From: Betaproteobacteria bacterium
GTDB taxonomy: Bacteria; Pseudomonadota; Gammaproteobacteria; Burkholderiales; Burkholderiaceae_C
Reading direction: 5' to 3'
DNA length: 7,366 bases
Assembly: GCA_009927195.1 (NCBI GenBank)
Contig: RFNL01000386.1
Span: 1 to 7,366, forward strand
Positions 1 through 6,913 of the stretch are shown piece after piece (position 1 is the stretch's first letter; each line of letters starts with the position of its first letter). Below the pieces are notes generated by a model. The model saw only the letters and a program-made list of their open reading frames with translations. It ran no database searches and had not been told where the DNA came from. Position numbers and translations under genes: made by a program.

Positions 1-1910
1 TCTGTGACCGCCGCGCCGTAACAAAAGTAATAAAACGCCTGGCCTTGCAAGGTTTGAAAGTCGTATTTGATTTCTGGCGTCATGTAAAAACCGGTGACAC
101 TCAAACCCACCCGGTCCAACCAGGCTTGCTTGGCCACTTTTTCCCAGGGTACCGAGGGCGCACCCTGGGCTGATCCGGCATGGGCCGCATGGCTGTGAAA
201 ACGCACTTCGCTGGCATCGCAGCCCAGCAGCCGTGCGGCCACTGGGGCCAGGCGGGCGCGCATTTGGTCGCAGGCATGGTTGATGGCCGCGCCATTGATG
301 TCAGCGCCACTGGACGCTGCCGTGGCAGAGGCGTTGGGCACCTTTTGGGTGTCTGTGGCGGTGACACGCACGCTGGAGACTGAAATGCCCAAACCATCGG
401 CGGCCACCTGGGCCATTTTGGTGTTAAGGCCTTGGCCCATTTCGGTGCCACCATGGTTGACGCTGACCGAGCCATCCATGTAGATGCTGATCAATGCGCC
501 GCCTTGGTTGAGCATGGTGGCGGTGAAGCTGATGCCAAATTTAAGCGGCACCATGGCCAAGCCGCGTTTGCGCTGTCGCTGGTTGGCGTTGAAGGCATTG
601 ACCGATTCACGGCGGGCGCGGTAGGCCGACTCAAGCTCGAGTTGATCGAGCACCTTGTCGCCAATCCAATCTTCGATGCGCTGGCCATATTGAGTGACCA
701 GGGTGGATGGATCACCCGAAACGGCCGGATCACGGTACAAATTGGCGCGTCGCACATCCAGCGGGTCTTTGCCCAGGGTGTTGGCGATTTGCTCAATGAC
801 GGTCTCCACGCCAAACATCCCTTGCGGGCCACCAAAACCACGAAACGCGGTGGCGCTTTGCATGTGGGTTTTGCAGCGATGGCCCATTGCCCGCAAGTGG
901 GGGATGTAATAGCAGTTGTCGATGTGCAGCAAAGCACGGTCATTGACCGGGCCAGAGTAATCGGTGCTGTAGCCGCAACGCGAATACAAAACCACATCCA
1001 GGCCCAAGATGCGGCCCTGGTCATCAAAGCCCACGTCGTAATCGATGCGAAAGTCGTGCCGCTTGCCGGTGATCATCATGTCGTCGTCGCGGTTGACGCG
1101 CAACTTGACGGGTTTTTGCAACTTGAAGGCGGCCAGGGCCGCACTTTGGCTGAAGATGCTGGCGTTGCCCTCTTTGCCCCCAAAGCCACCGCCCATGCGC
1201 CGGCAGATGACCTCCACGTCATTGGTCGTCAGGTTCAAGGCGGCGGCGGCTTCGCGCTGGTTGCCGTCGGGGTGTTGGGTGGAAACATACAAGGTCAGCT
1301 GCCCGTCCTCGCGCGGCACCGCATAGGTGATGTGGCCTTCCAGGTAAAACTGCTCTTGCTGACCGCAATGGGTTTGCCCTTGCAAACGGTGAGCGGCGCT
1401 GGCGATGGCCGCCGGTGCGTCGCCCCTTGAGATGCCCTTGGCAGGCATGACAAAACTTTGCTGCGCCATGGCGTCTTCAATGGTCAAGATGGCCGGCAAA
1501 TCGCGCACCGCCACTTTGGCCCGGCTAGCTGCTTCGCGGGCATAGATCATTTCTCGCGCCACCACCACCGCGACCGCCTGACCCAAAAACTCAACCTTGC
1601 CATCGGCCAAAAAAGGGTCGTCATGGACGATGGGGCCGCAATTGTTTTCGCCAGGGATGTCGCGGGCGGTGAACACCGCCACCACGCCATGCTCGGCCAG
1701 CAAGGCAGCACGGTCTATGCCCTCGCCGATCAACTCGCCGTGGGCCACGGGCGACTTGACCAGGGCCGCATACAAGGTGCCGCGCAGTTCTGGGATGTCG
1801 TCGGTGTAAACGGCCTCGCCCGTGACATGCAAATGGGCGGATTCGTGGATCAGCTCTTGGCCTTGCACACCGGCAGGCAACAACTCACGCAAGGTATTCG
1901 GTGCGTTCAT
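1..1910 (-). CDS. xdhB: Xanthine dehydrogenase, molybdopterin-binding large subunit (XdhB), partial at C-terminus
   Basis: Large subunit that carries the molybdenum cofactor and oxidises hypoxanthine/xanthine to urate, passing electrons to XdhA; cytoplasmic. The frame is open from ATG at 1910 to the left edge, 636 codons. Seen: an N-terminal stretch HVTGEAVYTDD (about residues 28-38), GQQEQFYLEG before the cofactor domain, MGGGFGGKE (239-247), NDRALLHIDN (around 325), AFRGFGGPQG (355-364) and GGTEMGQGLN (about 487-496). The spacing of E247, R325, R357 and F359 equals that of bovine Glu802, Arg880, Arg912 and Phe914, so substrate-positioning residues are present. The family is usually near 770-790 residues, so roughly 140 are missing, including the catalytic glutamate equivalent to bovine Glu1261, which lies off the window. 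The start is supported by a GGAGG (plus-strand complement 1920-1924) nine bases upstream, inside the end of xdhA; the gap to the xdhA stop is four bases, implying translational coupling. Confidence 0.95.
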   Translation of the reverse strand, partial: MNAPNTLRELLPAGVQGQELIHESAHLHVTGEAVYTDDIPELRGTLYAALVKSPVAHGELIGEGIDRAALLAEHGVVAVFTARDIPGENNCGPIVHDDPFLADGKVEFLGQAVAVVVAREMIYAREAASRAKVAVRDLPAILTIEDAMAQQSFVMPAKGISRGDAPAAIASAAHRLQGQTHCGQQEQFYLEGHITYAVPREDGQLTLYVSTQHPDGNQREAAAALNLTTNDVEVICRRMGGGFGGKEGNASIFSQSAALAAFKLQKPVKLRVNRDDDMMITGKRHDFRIDYDVGFDDQGRILGLDVVLYSRCGYSTDYSGPVNDRALLHIDNCYYIPHLRAMGHRCKTHMQSATAFRGFGGPQGMFGVETVIEQIANTLGKDPLDVRRANLYRDPAVSGDPSTLVTQYGQRIEDWIGDKVLDQLELESAYRARRESVNAFNANQRQRKRGLAMVPLKFGISFTATMLNQGGALISIYMDGSVSVNHGGTEMGQGLNTKMAQVAADGLGISVSSVRVTATDTQKVPNASATAASSGADINGAAINHACDQMRARLAPVAARLLGCDASEVRFHSHAAHAGSAQGAPSVPWEKVAKQAWLDRVGLSVTGFYMTPEIKYDFQTLQGQAFYYFCYGAAVT

Positions 1911-1914
1911 GGGC

Positions 1915-3390
1915 TCAAGCCTCCACGGTTTGGTTGTCTTCAATGAATTGCAACACCAGGTTGCGGGCCACCAAGGCGCGGTAGGCCCAAGTGGCGCGCA
2001 AACCATCGCGCGCGGTGAAACTCGCTGCAATCGCCGCATCAAGGGCGGTGGGCGTCACCGCTTGGGGGGTCTGCCCCTCCAATACCGCCTCCAGGCGCGG
2101 CGCGCGGCATGGCGATGGGGCCAGGCCGTTGTAAGCCAATTGCACGTTTTTCAACCGCCCTTGGTCCCACTCGAATCGAATGGCCGCACAGGTGGCGGAA
2201 ATATCTTGCTCAAAGCGTTTGCTGATTTTGTGCGCTTTGAATACCTGCCCAGGCCGCGGCTTGGGAATTTCCACCGCTTCGATGAACTCGCCGGGCTGCA
2301 ACACATTTCTTTTCTGGCCGGTATAAAACTGCTCCAACAAAATGTTGCGGGTTTTGTGGCCACGGCGCAGTTGCAAACGGGCCGACAAGGCCAACAAGCA
2401 AGGCATGGAGTCGCCAATCGGTGATCCATTGGCAATATTGCCCGCCAAGGTGGCGGTGGAGCGGATGGGCGGCGAACCAAAGCGGCGCAGCACTTCGGCA
2501 AAGTCGGGGTAGGCGTCTTTGATCAGGCTCATGGTGACTTCCAACGACACCGCTGCGCCCACGCGCCAAGCCTGCGGACTGTCTTGCACCTGGCGCAGTT
2601 CGGTCACATTGCCCAAATAAACAATGTGCTCAGGCCGGGTGTACTGCTTATTGACCTGCAAACCGATTTCGGTGCTGCCCGCCAGCAAAGTGGCCTGCGG
2701 GTGCTGGACCAAATAGGCGGCCACTTCGGCCACGGTGGACGGTGCCACGAACTCATTGCCTTTGCGGGTGCGCAAAACGGGCTGGGAGATGATCTCACCC
2801 TCCAGGCTCAGGGTGGGCACGCTGGCGCGGCGAATTTCTTTCAGCAGCGGCACATCGGCCTGATCGTCAAGTTTGAGGCCCAAACCTTTTTGACAAGCTT
2901 GGCGGGTGGCATCGATGATGGGCTTGTAGCCGGTGCAGCGGCACAAATTGCCACTGAGGGCATCGGTGATGTCCAAGCGCTGGGGTTGCGGTTTGATTTG
3001 CACCAGGTTGACCAGGCTCATCACAATGCCGGGCGTGCAAAAACCGCATTGCGAGCCATGGCAATCGACCATGGCCTGCTGCACCGGGTGCAAACTGCCA
3101 TCGGCGCGCTTCAAGCTCTCCACCGTCTTGATGGACTTGCCGTCCAACGATGGCAACAAGTGGATGCAACTGTTGATGGGCCGGTAATCCACGCCCTGGC
3201 CACTGGCATTGAGCTCGCCCACCATGACCACACAAGCGCCGCAATCTCCTTCGGCGCAGCCCTCCTTGGTGCCGGTGCGCTGGAGTTGCTCGCGCAGGTA
3301 ATCTAAAACTGTGGTGGTGCGGCGCACACCTTTGGCTTCGACGATCTGGCCATCGAGCACAAAGCGAACCGTGTTGGTGACTGGGAACAT
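1915..3390 (-). CDS. xdhA: Xanthine dehydrogenase, FeS/FAD small subunit (XdhA)
   Basis: Electron-transfer subunit of the bacterial XdhAB enzyme: two 2Fe-2S clusters and an FAD that hands electrons from the Mo centre to NAD+. From ATG 3390 the protein has 491 residues, normal for the family. Plant-type ferredoxin domain: GCAEGDCGAC with C45, C50, C53, plus C75. Second cluster domain: CGFCTPG (C115, C118) and LCRCTGY (C150, C152). The FAD domain begins near 215, with LLAGSTEIG (235-243), the FAD-binding stretch GSPPIRSTATLAGNIANGSP (305-324) and GDSMPCLLAL (326-335). A CO-dehydrogenase flavoprotein C-terminal domain follows (about 385-485). All eight cluster cysteines are present. The frame could be extended to a TTG at 3420, adding ten residues, but homologues begin close to the ATG (family knowledge) and neither start has a good Shine-Dalgarno. 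It lies 104 bases downstream of uraH and four bases before xdhB, as expected of one leftward operon. Confidence 0.96.
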   Translation of the reverse strand: MFPVTNTVRFVLDGQIVEAKGVRRTTTVLDYLREQLQRTGTKEGCAEGDCGACVVMVGELNASGQGVDYRPINSCIHLLPSLDGKSIKTVESLKRADGSLHPVQQAMVDCHGSQCGFCTPGIVMSLVNLVQIKPQPQRLDITDALSGNLCRCTGYKPIIDATRQACQKGLGLKLDDQADVPLLKEIRRASVPTLSLEGEIISQPVLRTRKGNEFVAPSTVAEVAAYLVQHPQATLLAGSTEIGLQVNKQYTRPEHIVYLGNVTELRQVQDSPQAWRVGAAVSLEVTMSLIKDAYPDFAEVLRRFGSPPIRSTATLAGNIANGSPIGDSMPCLLALSARLQLRRGHKTRNILLEQFYTGQKRNVLQPGEFIEAVEIPKPRPGQVFKAHKISKRFEQDISATCAAIRFEWDQGRLKNVQLAYNGLAPSPCRAPRLEAVLEGQTPQAVTPTALDAAIAASFTARDGLRATWAYRALVARNLVLQFIEDNQTVEA

Positions 3391-3494
3391 GGTGGGTATT
3401 GGGTGATTCAGAGGTTTCAAGCCATTTTAGGGACTGGTCAGCGACAAGCCCAGGGGCTTTCAAAAAACAAACGCCCCACCCCGAAGGACTACCC
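3391..3494 (-). other. uraH-xdhA intergenic spacer with small hairpin
   Basis: A 104-base gap between the uraH stop and the xdhA ATG. It contains a short perfect inverted repeat, AAGCCC (3446-3451) and GGGCTT (3454-3459), with a run of A (3462-3466) next to it on the plus strand. On the transcribed minus strand the T-run precedes the hairpin, so it is not a standard intrinsic terminator for the operon. It could be a processing or attenuation structure, or chance. No convincing promoter or ribosome-binding site was seen ahead of the xdhA start. Confidence 0.35.
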
Positions 3495-3848
3495 TCAGGA
3501 GCCACGGTAGGTGGAATAAGACCAGGGGCTGACCAACAAAGGGACGTGGTAGTGGCTGCTGGCATCGGCCACACCGAAATCCAGGCTCACTTGGTCCAGA
3601 AATGCCGGCTCAGGCAACACCACGCCAAGGCTTTGGAAATAGGCTTTGACCCCAAACACCAGTCGGTATGTGCCCCGGCGCAGGCTTTGGTGGTCGTACA
3701 AAGGGCCATCGGGGTTGCGCCCATCGTCATTGAGCACAAAGCGCTTGACCAGCTCGGCCTGACCGGCCTGGGTGGTGAACAAAGCCACCGCCATGCCGGC
3801 CGCTGGACAGCCGTGCATGGTGTCCAAAACATGTGTGCTCAATCCCAT
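3495..3848 (-). CDS. uraH: 5-hydroxyisourate hydrolase (transthyretin-like)
   Basis: Hydrolyses 5-hydroxyisourate, the product of urate oxidation, to OHCU; a small cytoplasmic enzyme, tetrameric in the family. 117 residues, the usual length. Seen: N-terminal LSTHVLDTMHGCPA with H6; GRNPDGPL with R44; HYHVPLLVSPWSYSTYRGS at the C-terminus, with H101 and the terminal YRGS signature. These match the His/Arg/His plus YRGS set that separates HIU hydrolases from true transthyretins. The ATG at 3848 is preceded by AAGGA (complement of 3855-3859) six bases upstream, which fixes the start; longer upstream readings in this frame are antisense to gntR. It is the first gene of the leftward set with xdhA and xdhB, and its 5' side faces the shared control region next to the GntR regulator. 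Confidence 0.96.
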   Translation of the reverse strand: MGLSTHVLDTMHGCPAAGMAVALFTTQAGQAELVKRFVLNDDGRNPDGPLYDHQSLRRGTYRLVFGVKAYFQSLGVVLPEPAFLDQVSLDFGVADASSHYHVPLLVSPWSYSTYRGS

Positions 3849-3928
3849 GGTGATTCCTTGGCGCTGGTCATGTGTAAAAGTGTATACAATTTTTGAAACA
3901 AATCCATTGCGTCCGCCGCACTCCCACC
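3849..3928. promoter_or_regulatory. Divergent control region uraH / gntR
   Basis: Eighty bases separate the divergent starts of uraH and the GntR regulator, so both promoters must lie here or run into the coding ends. It is locally AT-rich (3875-3906) against a GC-rich background. Possible -10 elements overlap each other: TACAAT at 3885-3890 for gntR, and TACACT (complement of 3879-3884) for uraH, the latter with only a weak -35 candidate (complement of 3901-3906). No good -35 was found for the gntR direction. The promoter assignments are tentative; the position as a shared control region is firm. Confidence 0.6.
3876..3893. promoter_or_regulatory. Palindromic operator candidate for the GntR regulator
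   Basis: AAAAGTGTATACAATTTT is an 18-bp inverted repeat with one mismatched pair (G3880/A3889) around a perfect TGTATACA core. Palindromes with a GTATAC-like core are typical operators of FadR/FCD-type GntR proteins. It lies between uraH and gntR and covers the candidate -10 sequences of both directions, so binding could repress uraH-xdhAB and gntR-puuE-uraD together. The palindrome is seen directly; the link to this regulator is inferred from adjacency. Confidence 0.6.
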
Positions 3929-4600
3929 ATGCCCGACACCAGCACCCCGACCGATCAAATCGTCGACGGCCTGACCCGCGCCATTGTGGAGCACCGTTTG
4001 CTACCGGGCACCAAACTGGCAGAGCAAAAACTGGCCGACCATTACGGCGTGTCGCGCACCTTGGTGCGCCAAGCCTTGTTCCAGTTGTCGCAAAAGCGCC
4101 TGATTCAAATGGAACCCGCGCGCGGGGCCTTTGTCGCCACCCCATCGGTGTCCGAAGCGCGCCAGGTGTTTGGCGTGCGGCGCATGCTTGAAGCGGAGAT
4201 GACCCGCAGCTTCGTTCGCAACCAGCGCGCCGAATGGCTGCAAAGTTTGCAAGACCATGTGGCCCAAGAGCGACAAGCCATCGCCCAAGACAATGTGAGC
4301 GTGCGCACCGAGCTGTTGGGCGACTTTCATGTGCGCATGGCCCAGTTGCTGGATAACCCGGTGCTGGCCGAAATACTGGACAACCTGATTTCACGCTGCG
4401 CCTTGATCACCCTGATGTACCAAAGCGCGCATGCCGCCCAACACTCGGCGGACGAGCATGCCCACATCGTTCAAGCCATGGCCGACCGCGATGAGGCCTT
4501 GGCCGTGCGCTTGATGGGTGAGCACCTGCAACACGTTGAAGACAGTTTGATGTTCGAGCGCACCCTGCCCAGCCACGATGTGTCGCTAGCTTTGCGCTGA
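3929..4600 (+). CDS. GntR-family transcriptional regulator, FCD (FadR) subfamily
   Basis: A 223-residue DNA-binding regulator, probably a repressor of the purine catabolism genes on both sides, responding to a pathway intermediate. The N-terminal winged helix-turn-helix (about residues 8-72) has the GntR pattern: DQIVDGLTRAIVEHRLLPGTKLAEQKLADHYGVSRTLVRQAL is split across residues 9-50, with LxxKRLI and a RGAFVA wing after it. The helical FCD ligand domain (about 78-208) shows GDFHVRM (H134), DEHAHIVQAM (H177) and GEHLQHVED (H199), three histidines in the usual metal/ligand positions; the aspartate that commonly sits four residues before the first histidine is L130 here. ATG 3929 is chosen over a TTG at 3893, which would put the start inside the palindromic operator. 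No clear Shine-Dalgarno is seen. The stop overlaps an ATG (TGATG), and puuE follows closely. Effector unknown. Confidence 0.9.
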   Translation: MPDTSTPTDQIVDGLTRAIVEHRLLPGTKLAEQKLADHYGVSRTLVRQALFQLSQKRLIQMEPARGAFVATPSVSEARQVFGVRRMLEAEMTRSFVRNQRAEWLQSLQDHVAQERQAIAQDNVSVRTELLGDFHVRMAQLLDNPVLAEILDNLISRCALITLMYQSAHAAQHSADEHAHIVQAMADRDEALAVRLMGEHLQHVEDSLMFERTLPSHDVSLALR

Positions 4601-4620
4601 TGTGTTCAAAACCCGCATGA
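4600..4620 (+). other. Six-codon mini-ORF bridging gntR and puuE
   Basis: ATG at 4600-4602 overlaps the last base of the gntR stop (TGA 4598-4600), encodes M-C-S-K-P-A and stops at TGA 4618-4620, which overlaps the puuE ATG (4617-4619). This gives two successive stop/start overlaps and could relay terminating ribosomes from gntR to puuE. It may be chance; no Shine-Dalgarno was seen for either start. Confidence 0.3.
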
Positions 4621-5582
4621 ACTACGACAGCACCCTGCCCTACCCGCGTGACCTGGTGGGTTACGGCCGCAACCCGCCCCACGCCCAATGGCCGGGTCAA
4701 GCCCGGGTGGCAGTTCAGTTCGTGCTCAACTACGAGGAAGGCGGCGAAAACGCCACCTTGCATGGCGACTCCGGCAGCGAGCAGTTTTTGAGCGAAATGT
4801 TCAACCCGGCCAGTTATCCCGAGCGCCACATGAGCATGGAGGGGATCTACGAATACGGCGCTCGGGCTGGCGTGTGGCGCATCTTGCGCGAGTTCGAGCG
4901 GCGCCAATGGCCGTTGACCGTATTTGGCGTGTCCATGGCGCTGGAGCGCCACCCCGAGTTGACCGCCGCATTTGACCAACTCGGCCATGAAATCGCCTGC
5001 CATGGCTGGCGCTGGATCCACTATCAACACATGGACGAAGCCACCGAACGCGCCCACATGGACAAAGCCTTGGCCATCATCGAGCGTTTGACCGGACAAC
5101 GCCATGGCCAACCCCAAACCGTGCATGGCTCGGGTTGGTACACCGGCCGCGACAGCCCCAATACCCGTCGCTTGGTCGCCGACCACGGTGGCTTTGTGTA
5201 CGACTCAGATTACTACGGCGACGACCTGCCATTTTGGATGAAAGTGGCCAAAACCAATGGCCTGGTGGTGCCCCATTTGGTGGTGCCCTACACCTTGGAC
5301 AGCAACGACATGCGCTTTTCCCTGCCACAAGGTTTTGCCCAGGCCGAGGACTTCTTCATTTATTTGCGCGACAGCTTCGACGCGTTATACGCCGAAGGTG
5401 CAGACCGCCCCAAAATGATGAGCGTGGGCATGCATTGCCGCTTGCTGGGCCGTCCGGGGCGCATTGTGGCCTTGCAAAAATTCATGGACCACATTGAACG
5501 CCACGACCGGGTATGGGTGTGCCGGCGCATCGATGTGGCCCGCCACTGGCAACGCGTTCACCCCTATCAGGAGCGCCCATGA
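4617..5582 (+). CDS. puuE: Allantoinase, PuuE type (polysaccharide-deacetylase fold)
   Basis: Opens the hydantoin ring of S-allantoin to give allantoate. It belongs to the cofactor-independent PuuE family with a NodB-like barrel, unrelated to the metal-dependent AllB amidohydrolases. 321 residues from ATG 4617. Seen: YPRDLVGYGRNPPHAQWPG (9-27), FVLNYEEGGE (35-44), LHGDSGSE, MSMEGIYEYGARAGVWRIL (72-90), GHEIACHGWRW (123-133), GWYTGR (173-178), NTRRLV, PYTLDSNDMRF (224-234), MHCRLLGRPGR (272-282) and WVCRRIDVARHW (300-311), all in PuuE order. About eight residues (roughly 163-171) sit ahead of GWYTGR that I do not recall in Pseudomonas PuuE. A GTG at 4602 would add five residues; ATG 4617 is preferred because the family starts just before YPRDL. 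No strong Shine-Dalgarno is visible, so coupling to gntR translation is likely. Its stop overlaps the next start (ATGA at 5579-5582). Confidence 0.95.
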   Translation: MNYDSTLPYPRDLVGYGRNPPHAQWPGQARVAVQFVLNYEEGGENATLHGDSGSEQFLSEMFNPASYPERHMSMEGIYEYGARAGVWRILREFERRQWPLTVFGVSMALERHPELTAAFDQLGHEIACHGWRWIHYQHMDEATERAHMDKALAIIERLTGQRHGQPQTVHGSGWYTGRDSPNTRRLVADHGGFVYDSDYYGDDLPFWMKVAKTNGLVVPHLVVPYTLDSNDMRFSLPQGFAQAEDFFIYLRDSFDALYAEGADRPKMMSVGMHCRLLGRPGRIVALQKFMDHIERHDRVWVCRRIDVARHWQRVHPYQERP

Positions 5583-6913
5583 GCATCAGCTTGTCCGAAA
5601 TCAACCAGTTGCCCCTGGCGCAGGCCATCCAAGCCATGCAGGGCTTGTACGAACACTCGGACTGGATCGCTGAGCGTGCCCTGGCGCAGCGCCCATTTGC
5701 CAGCGCAGCTCAGTTCAAACAAGCCATGGTTCAGGTGCTGCGTGAATCTCCGCGCGAGGACCAATTGGCCCTCATTTGCGCCCACCCGGAGTTGGCGGGC
5801 AAGGCCATGCTGGCCATGGATTTGACGGCCGCATCCACCGATGAGCAAAGCCGTGCGGGCTTGACCCACTGCAACGCCCATGAGCTGGCCCAAATTCAGC
5901 AACTCAACCGGGACTACAAGGCCAAGTTTGGGTTTCCTTTCATCCTGGCCGTGCGCGGGCCGCGCGCAGTGGGTTTGACCCGCGAACAAATCATCGCCAC
6001 CTGGGTGCGGCGATTGAACAACCCGATGGACTTTGAATTCGCCGAAGCTTTGCGCAACATCCATCGCATTGCCGAAATCCGCCTCAACGACAAACTGGGC
6101 ATTCAACCCACCCTGGGGCAAGAGGTGTGGGACTGGCATGAATGGCTGGCCCAGTTCAGTGACCCGGGCTTTGCCGAGCGCGGCGAGTTGACCGTGACGT
6201 ATTTGACCGCCGCCCACCAAGCCTGCGCCCGCACCTTGAGCCTGGGCATGCACGCCTGTGGTTTTGACGAGGTTTGCACCGATGCAGTGGGCAATGTGGT
6301 GGGCATCTACCATGGCAACCAAACCCAGGCCCCAAGGCTGTTGACCGGCTCGCACTACGACACGGTGCGCAACGGCGGCAAATACGACGGCCGACTGGGC
6401 ATCCTGGTGCCGATGGCCTGTGTGCGCGAGTTGGCGCGCCGTGGCCGCCGACTCAGCCATGGCATTGAAGTGGTGGCCTTTGCCGAAGAAGAGGGCCAGC
6501 GCTACCGGGCCACGTTTTTAGGCTCTGGTGCCTTGGTAGGCCAGTTCAACACCGCCTGGCTGGACCAAACCGATGCCAATGGCGTGACCATGCGTGACGC
6601 CATGACCCAGGCCGGTCTGGACCCCAAAGGCATTGCTGCGCTGCGCCGCGAGCCATCGAAGTACCTGGGGTTTGTGGAAGTCCACATCGAGCAAGGCCCG
6701 GTGCTCAATGAGCAAGACCTGCCCTTGGGCGTGGTCAGCAGCATCAATGGCAGTGAGCGCTATTTGTGCGAATCCACGGCATGGCCAGCCATGCGGGCAC
6801 CACACCGATGGACCGGCGCCGCGATGCGGCCGTGGCCATGGCCGAATTGGCCTTGTACATGGAGCAGCGTGCGAGCAGCGACGGCGACTCGGTGGCCACC
6901 ATTGGGCAATTGA
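5579..6913 (+). CDS. uraD: OHCU decarboxylase (UraD) fused to allantoate amidohydrolase, 5' part up to frame break
   Basis: Residues 1-170 form a complete UraD domain, which decarboxylates OHCU to S-allantoin: CAHPELAGK with catalytic H69, STDEQSRAGL with E89, and NRDYKAKFGFPFI (110-122). From about 180 an M20-family Zn amidohydrolase follows, resembling allantoate amidohydrolase, which releases ammonia from allantoate. Its visible zinc-site residues are H259 (GSHYDTV), D270 (KYDGRLG), E304/E305 (AEEEGQRY) and H369 (VEVHIEQGP). The match holds to about E398 (6770-6772). From there the frame gives unrelated, Trp/Pro-rich residues and stops at 6911-6913, so as written the product has 444 residues: a full UraD and a truncated amidohydrolase. 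The start is fixed by AGGAG (5569-5573) five bases upstream and by the ATGA overlap with puuE. With one base restored the fusion would be about 592 residues. UraD could still work alone. Confidence 0.9.
   Translation: MSISLSEINQLPLAQAIQAMQGLYEHSDWIAERALAQRPFASAAQFKQAMVQVLRESPREDQLALICAHPELAGKAMLAMDLTAASTDEQSRAGLTHCNAHELAQIQQLNRDYKAKFGFPFILAVRGPRAVGLTREQIIATWVRRLNNPMDFEFAEALRNIHRIAEIRLNDKLGIQPTLGQEVWDWHEWLAQFSDPGFAERGELTVTYLTAAHQACARTLSLGMHACGFDEVCTDAVGNVVGIYHGNQTQAPRLLTGSHYDTVRNGGKYDGRLGILVPMACVRELARRGRRLSHGIEVVAFAEEEGQRYRATFLGSGALVGQFNTAWLDQTDANGVTMRDAMTQAGLDPKGIAALRREPSKYLGFVEVHIEQGPVLNEQDLPLGVVSSINGSERYLCESTAWPAMRAPHRWTGAAMRPWPWPNWPCTWSSVRAATATRWPPLGN
6766..6777 (+). other. Frameshift site in uraD-allantoate amidohydrolase fusion
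   Basis: In the upstream frame the sequence reads Y-L-C-E then S-T-A-W; in the downstream frame it reads R-I-H-G-M-A-S-H-A-G. One extra base near 6772-6773 would give a continuous LCE-x-HGMASHAG, the normal family reading. So a single base is missing here relative to an intact gene. There is no long homopolymer, only AA at 6771-6772, and no evident slippery heptamer for programmed frameshifting. Confidence 0.85.

Noticed and set aside
432..1430. Long plus-strand open frame (332 codons) opposite xdhB
   Set aside because: It is codon-aligned antisense to xdhB, whose protein motifs are unmistakable. The translation is low-complexity (Ala, Val, Gly, His rich) with no recognisable domain, as expected of an antisense frame in GC-rich DNA.
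2584..3306. Plus-strand open frame (240 codons) opposite xdhA
   Set aside because: It is antisense to the FeS and FAD domains of xdhA and has no family resemblance or ribosome-binding site.
3391..3420. TTG start for xdhA at 3420
   Set aside because: It would add ten residues not typical of XdhA N-termini and has no better ribosome-binding site than ATG 3390. It remains possible but less likely.
3446..3459. Intrinsic terminator after uraH
   Set aside because: On the transcribed strand the T-run comes before the hairpin, not after it, and the stem is only six base pairs.
3849..4394. Upstream extension of the uraH frame antisense to gntR
   Set aside because: The extension is Arg/Pro-rich shadow sequence. 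UraH has its normal length from ATG 3848 with a good Shine-Dalgarno.
5513..5578. Upstream GTG start for the UraD frame
   Set aside because: The extension reads through the end of puuE in another frame. ATG 5579 has AGGAG at 5569-5573 and the UraD family starts there.
6766..6777. Programmed ribosomal frameshift in the fusion gene
   Set aside because: No slippery heptamer or obvious downstream stimulatory structure was seen, and this enzyme family is not known to use recoding. A missing base is simpler.
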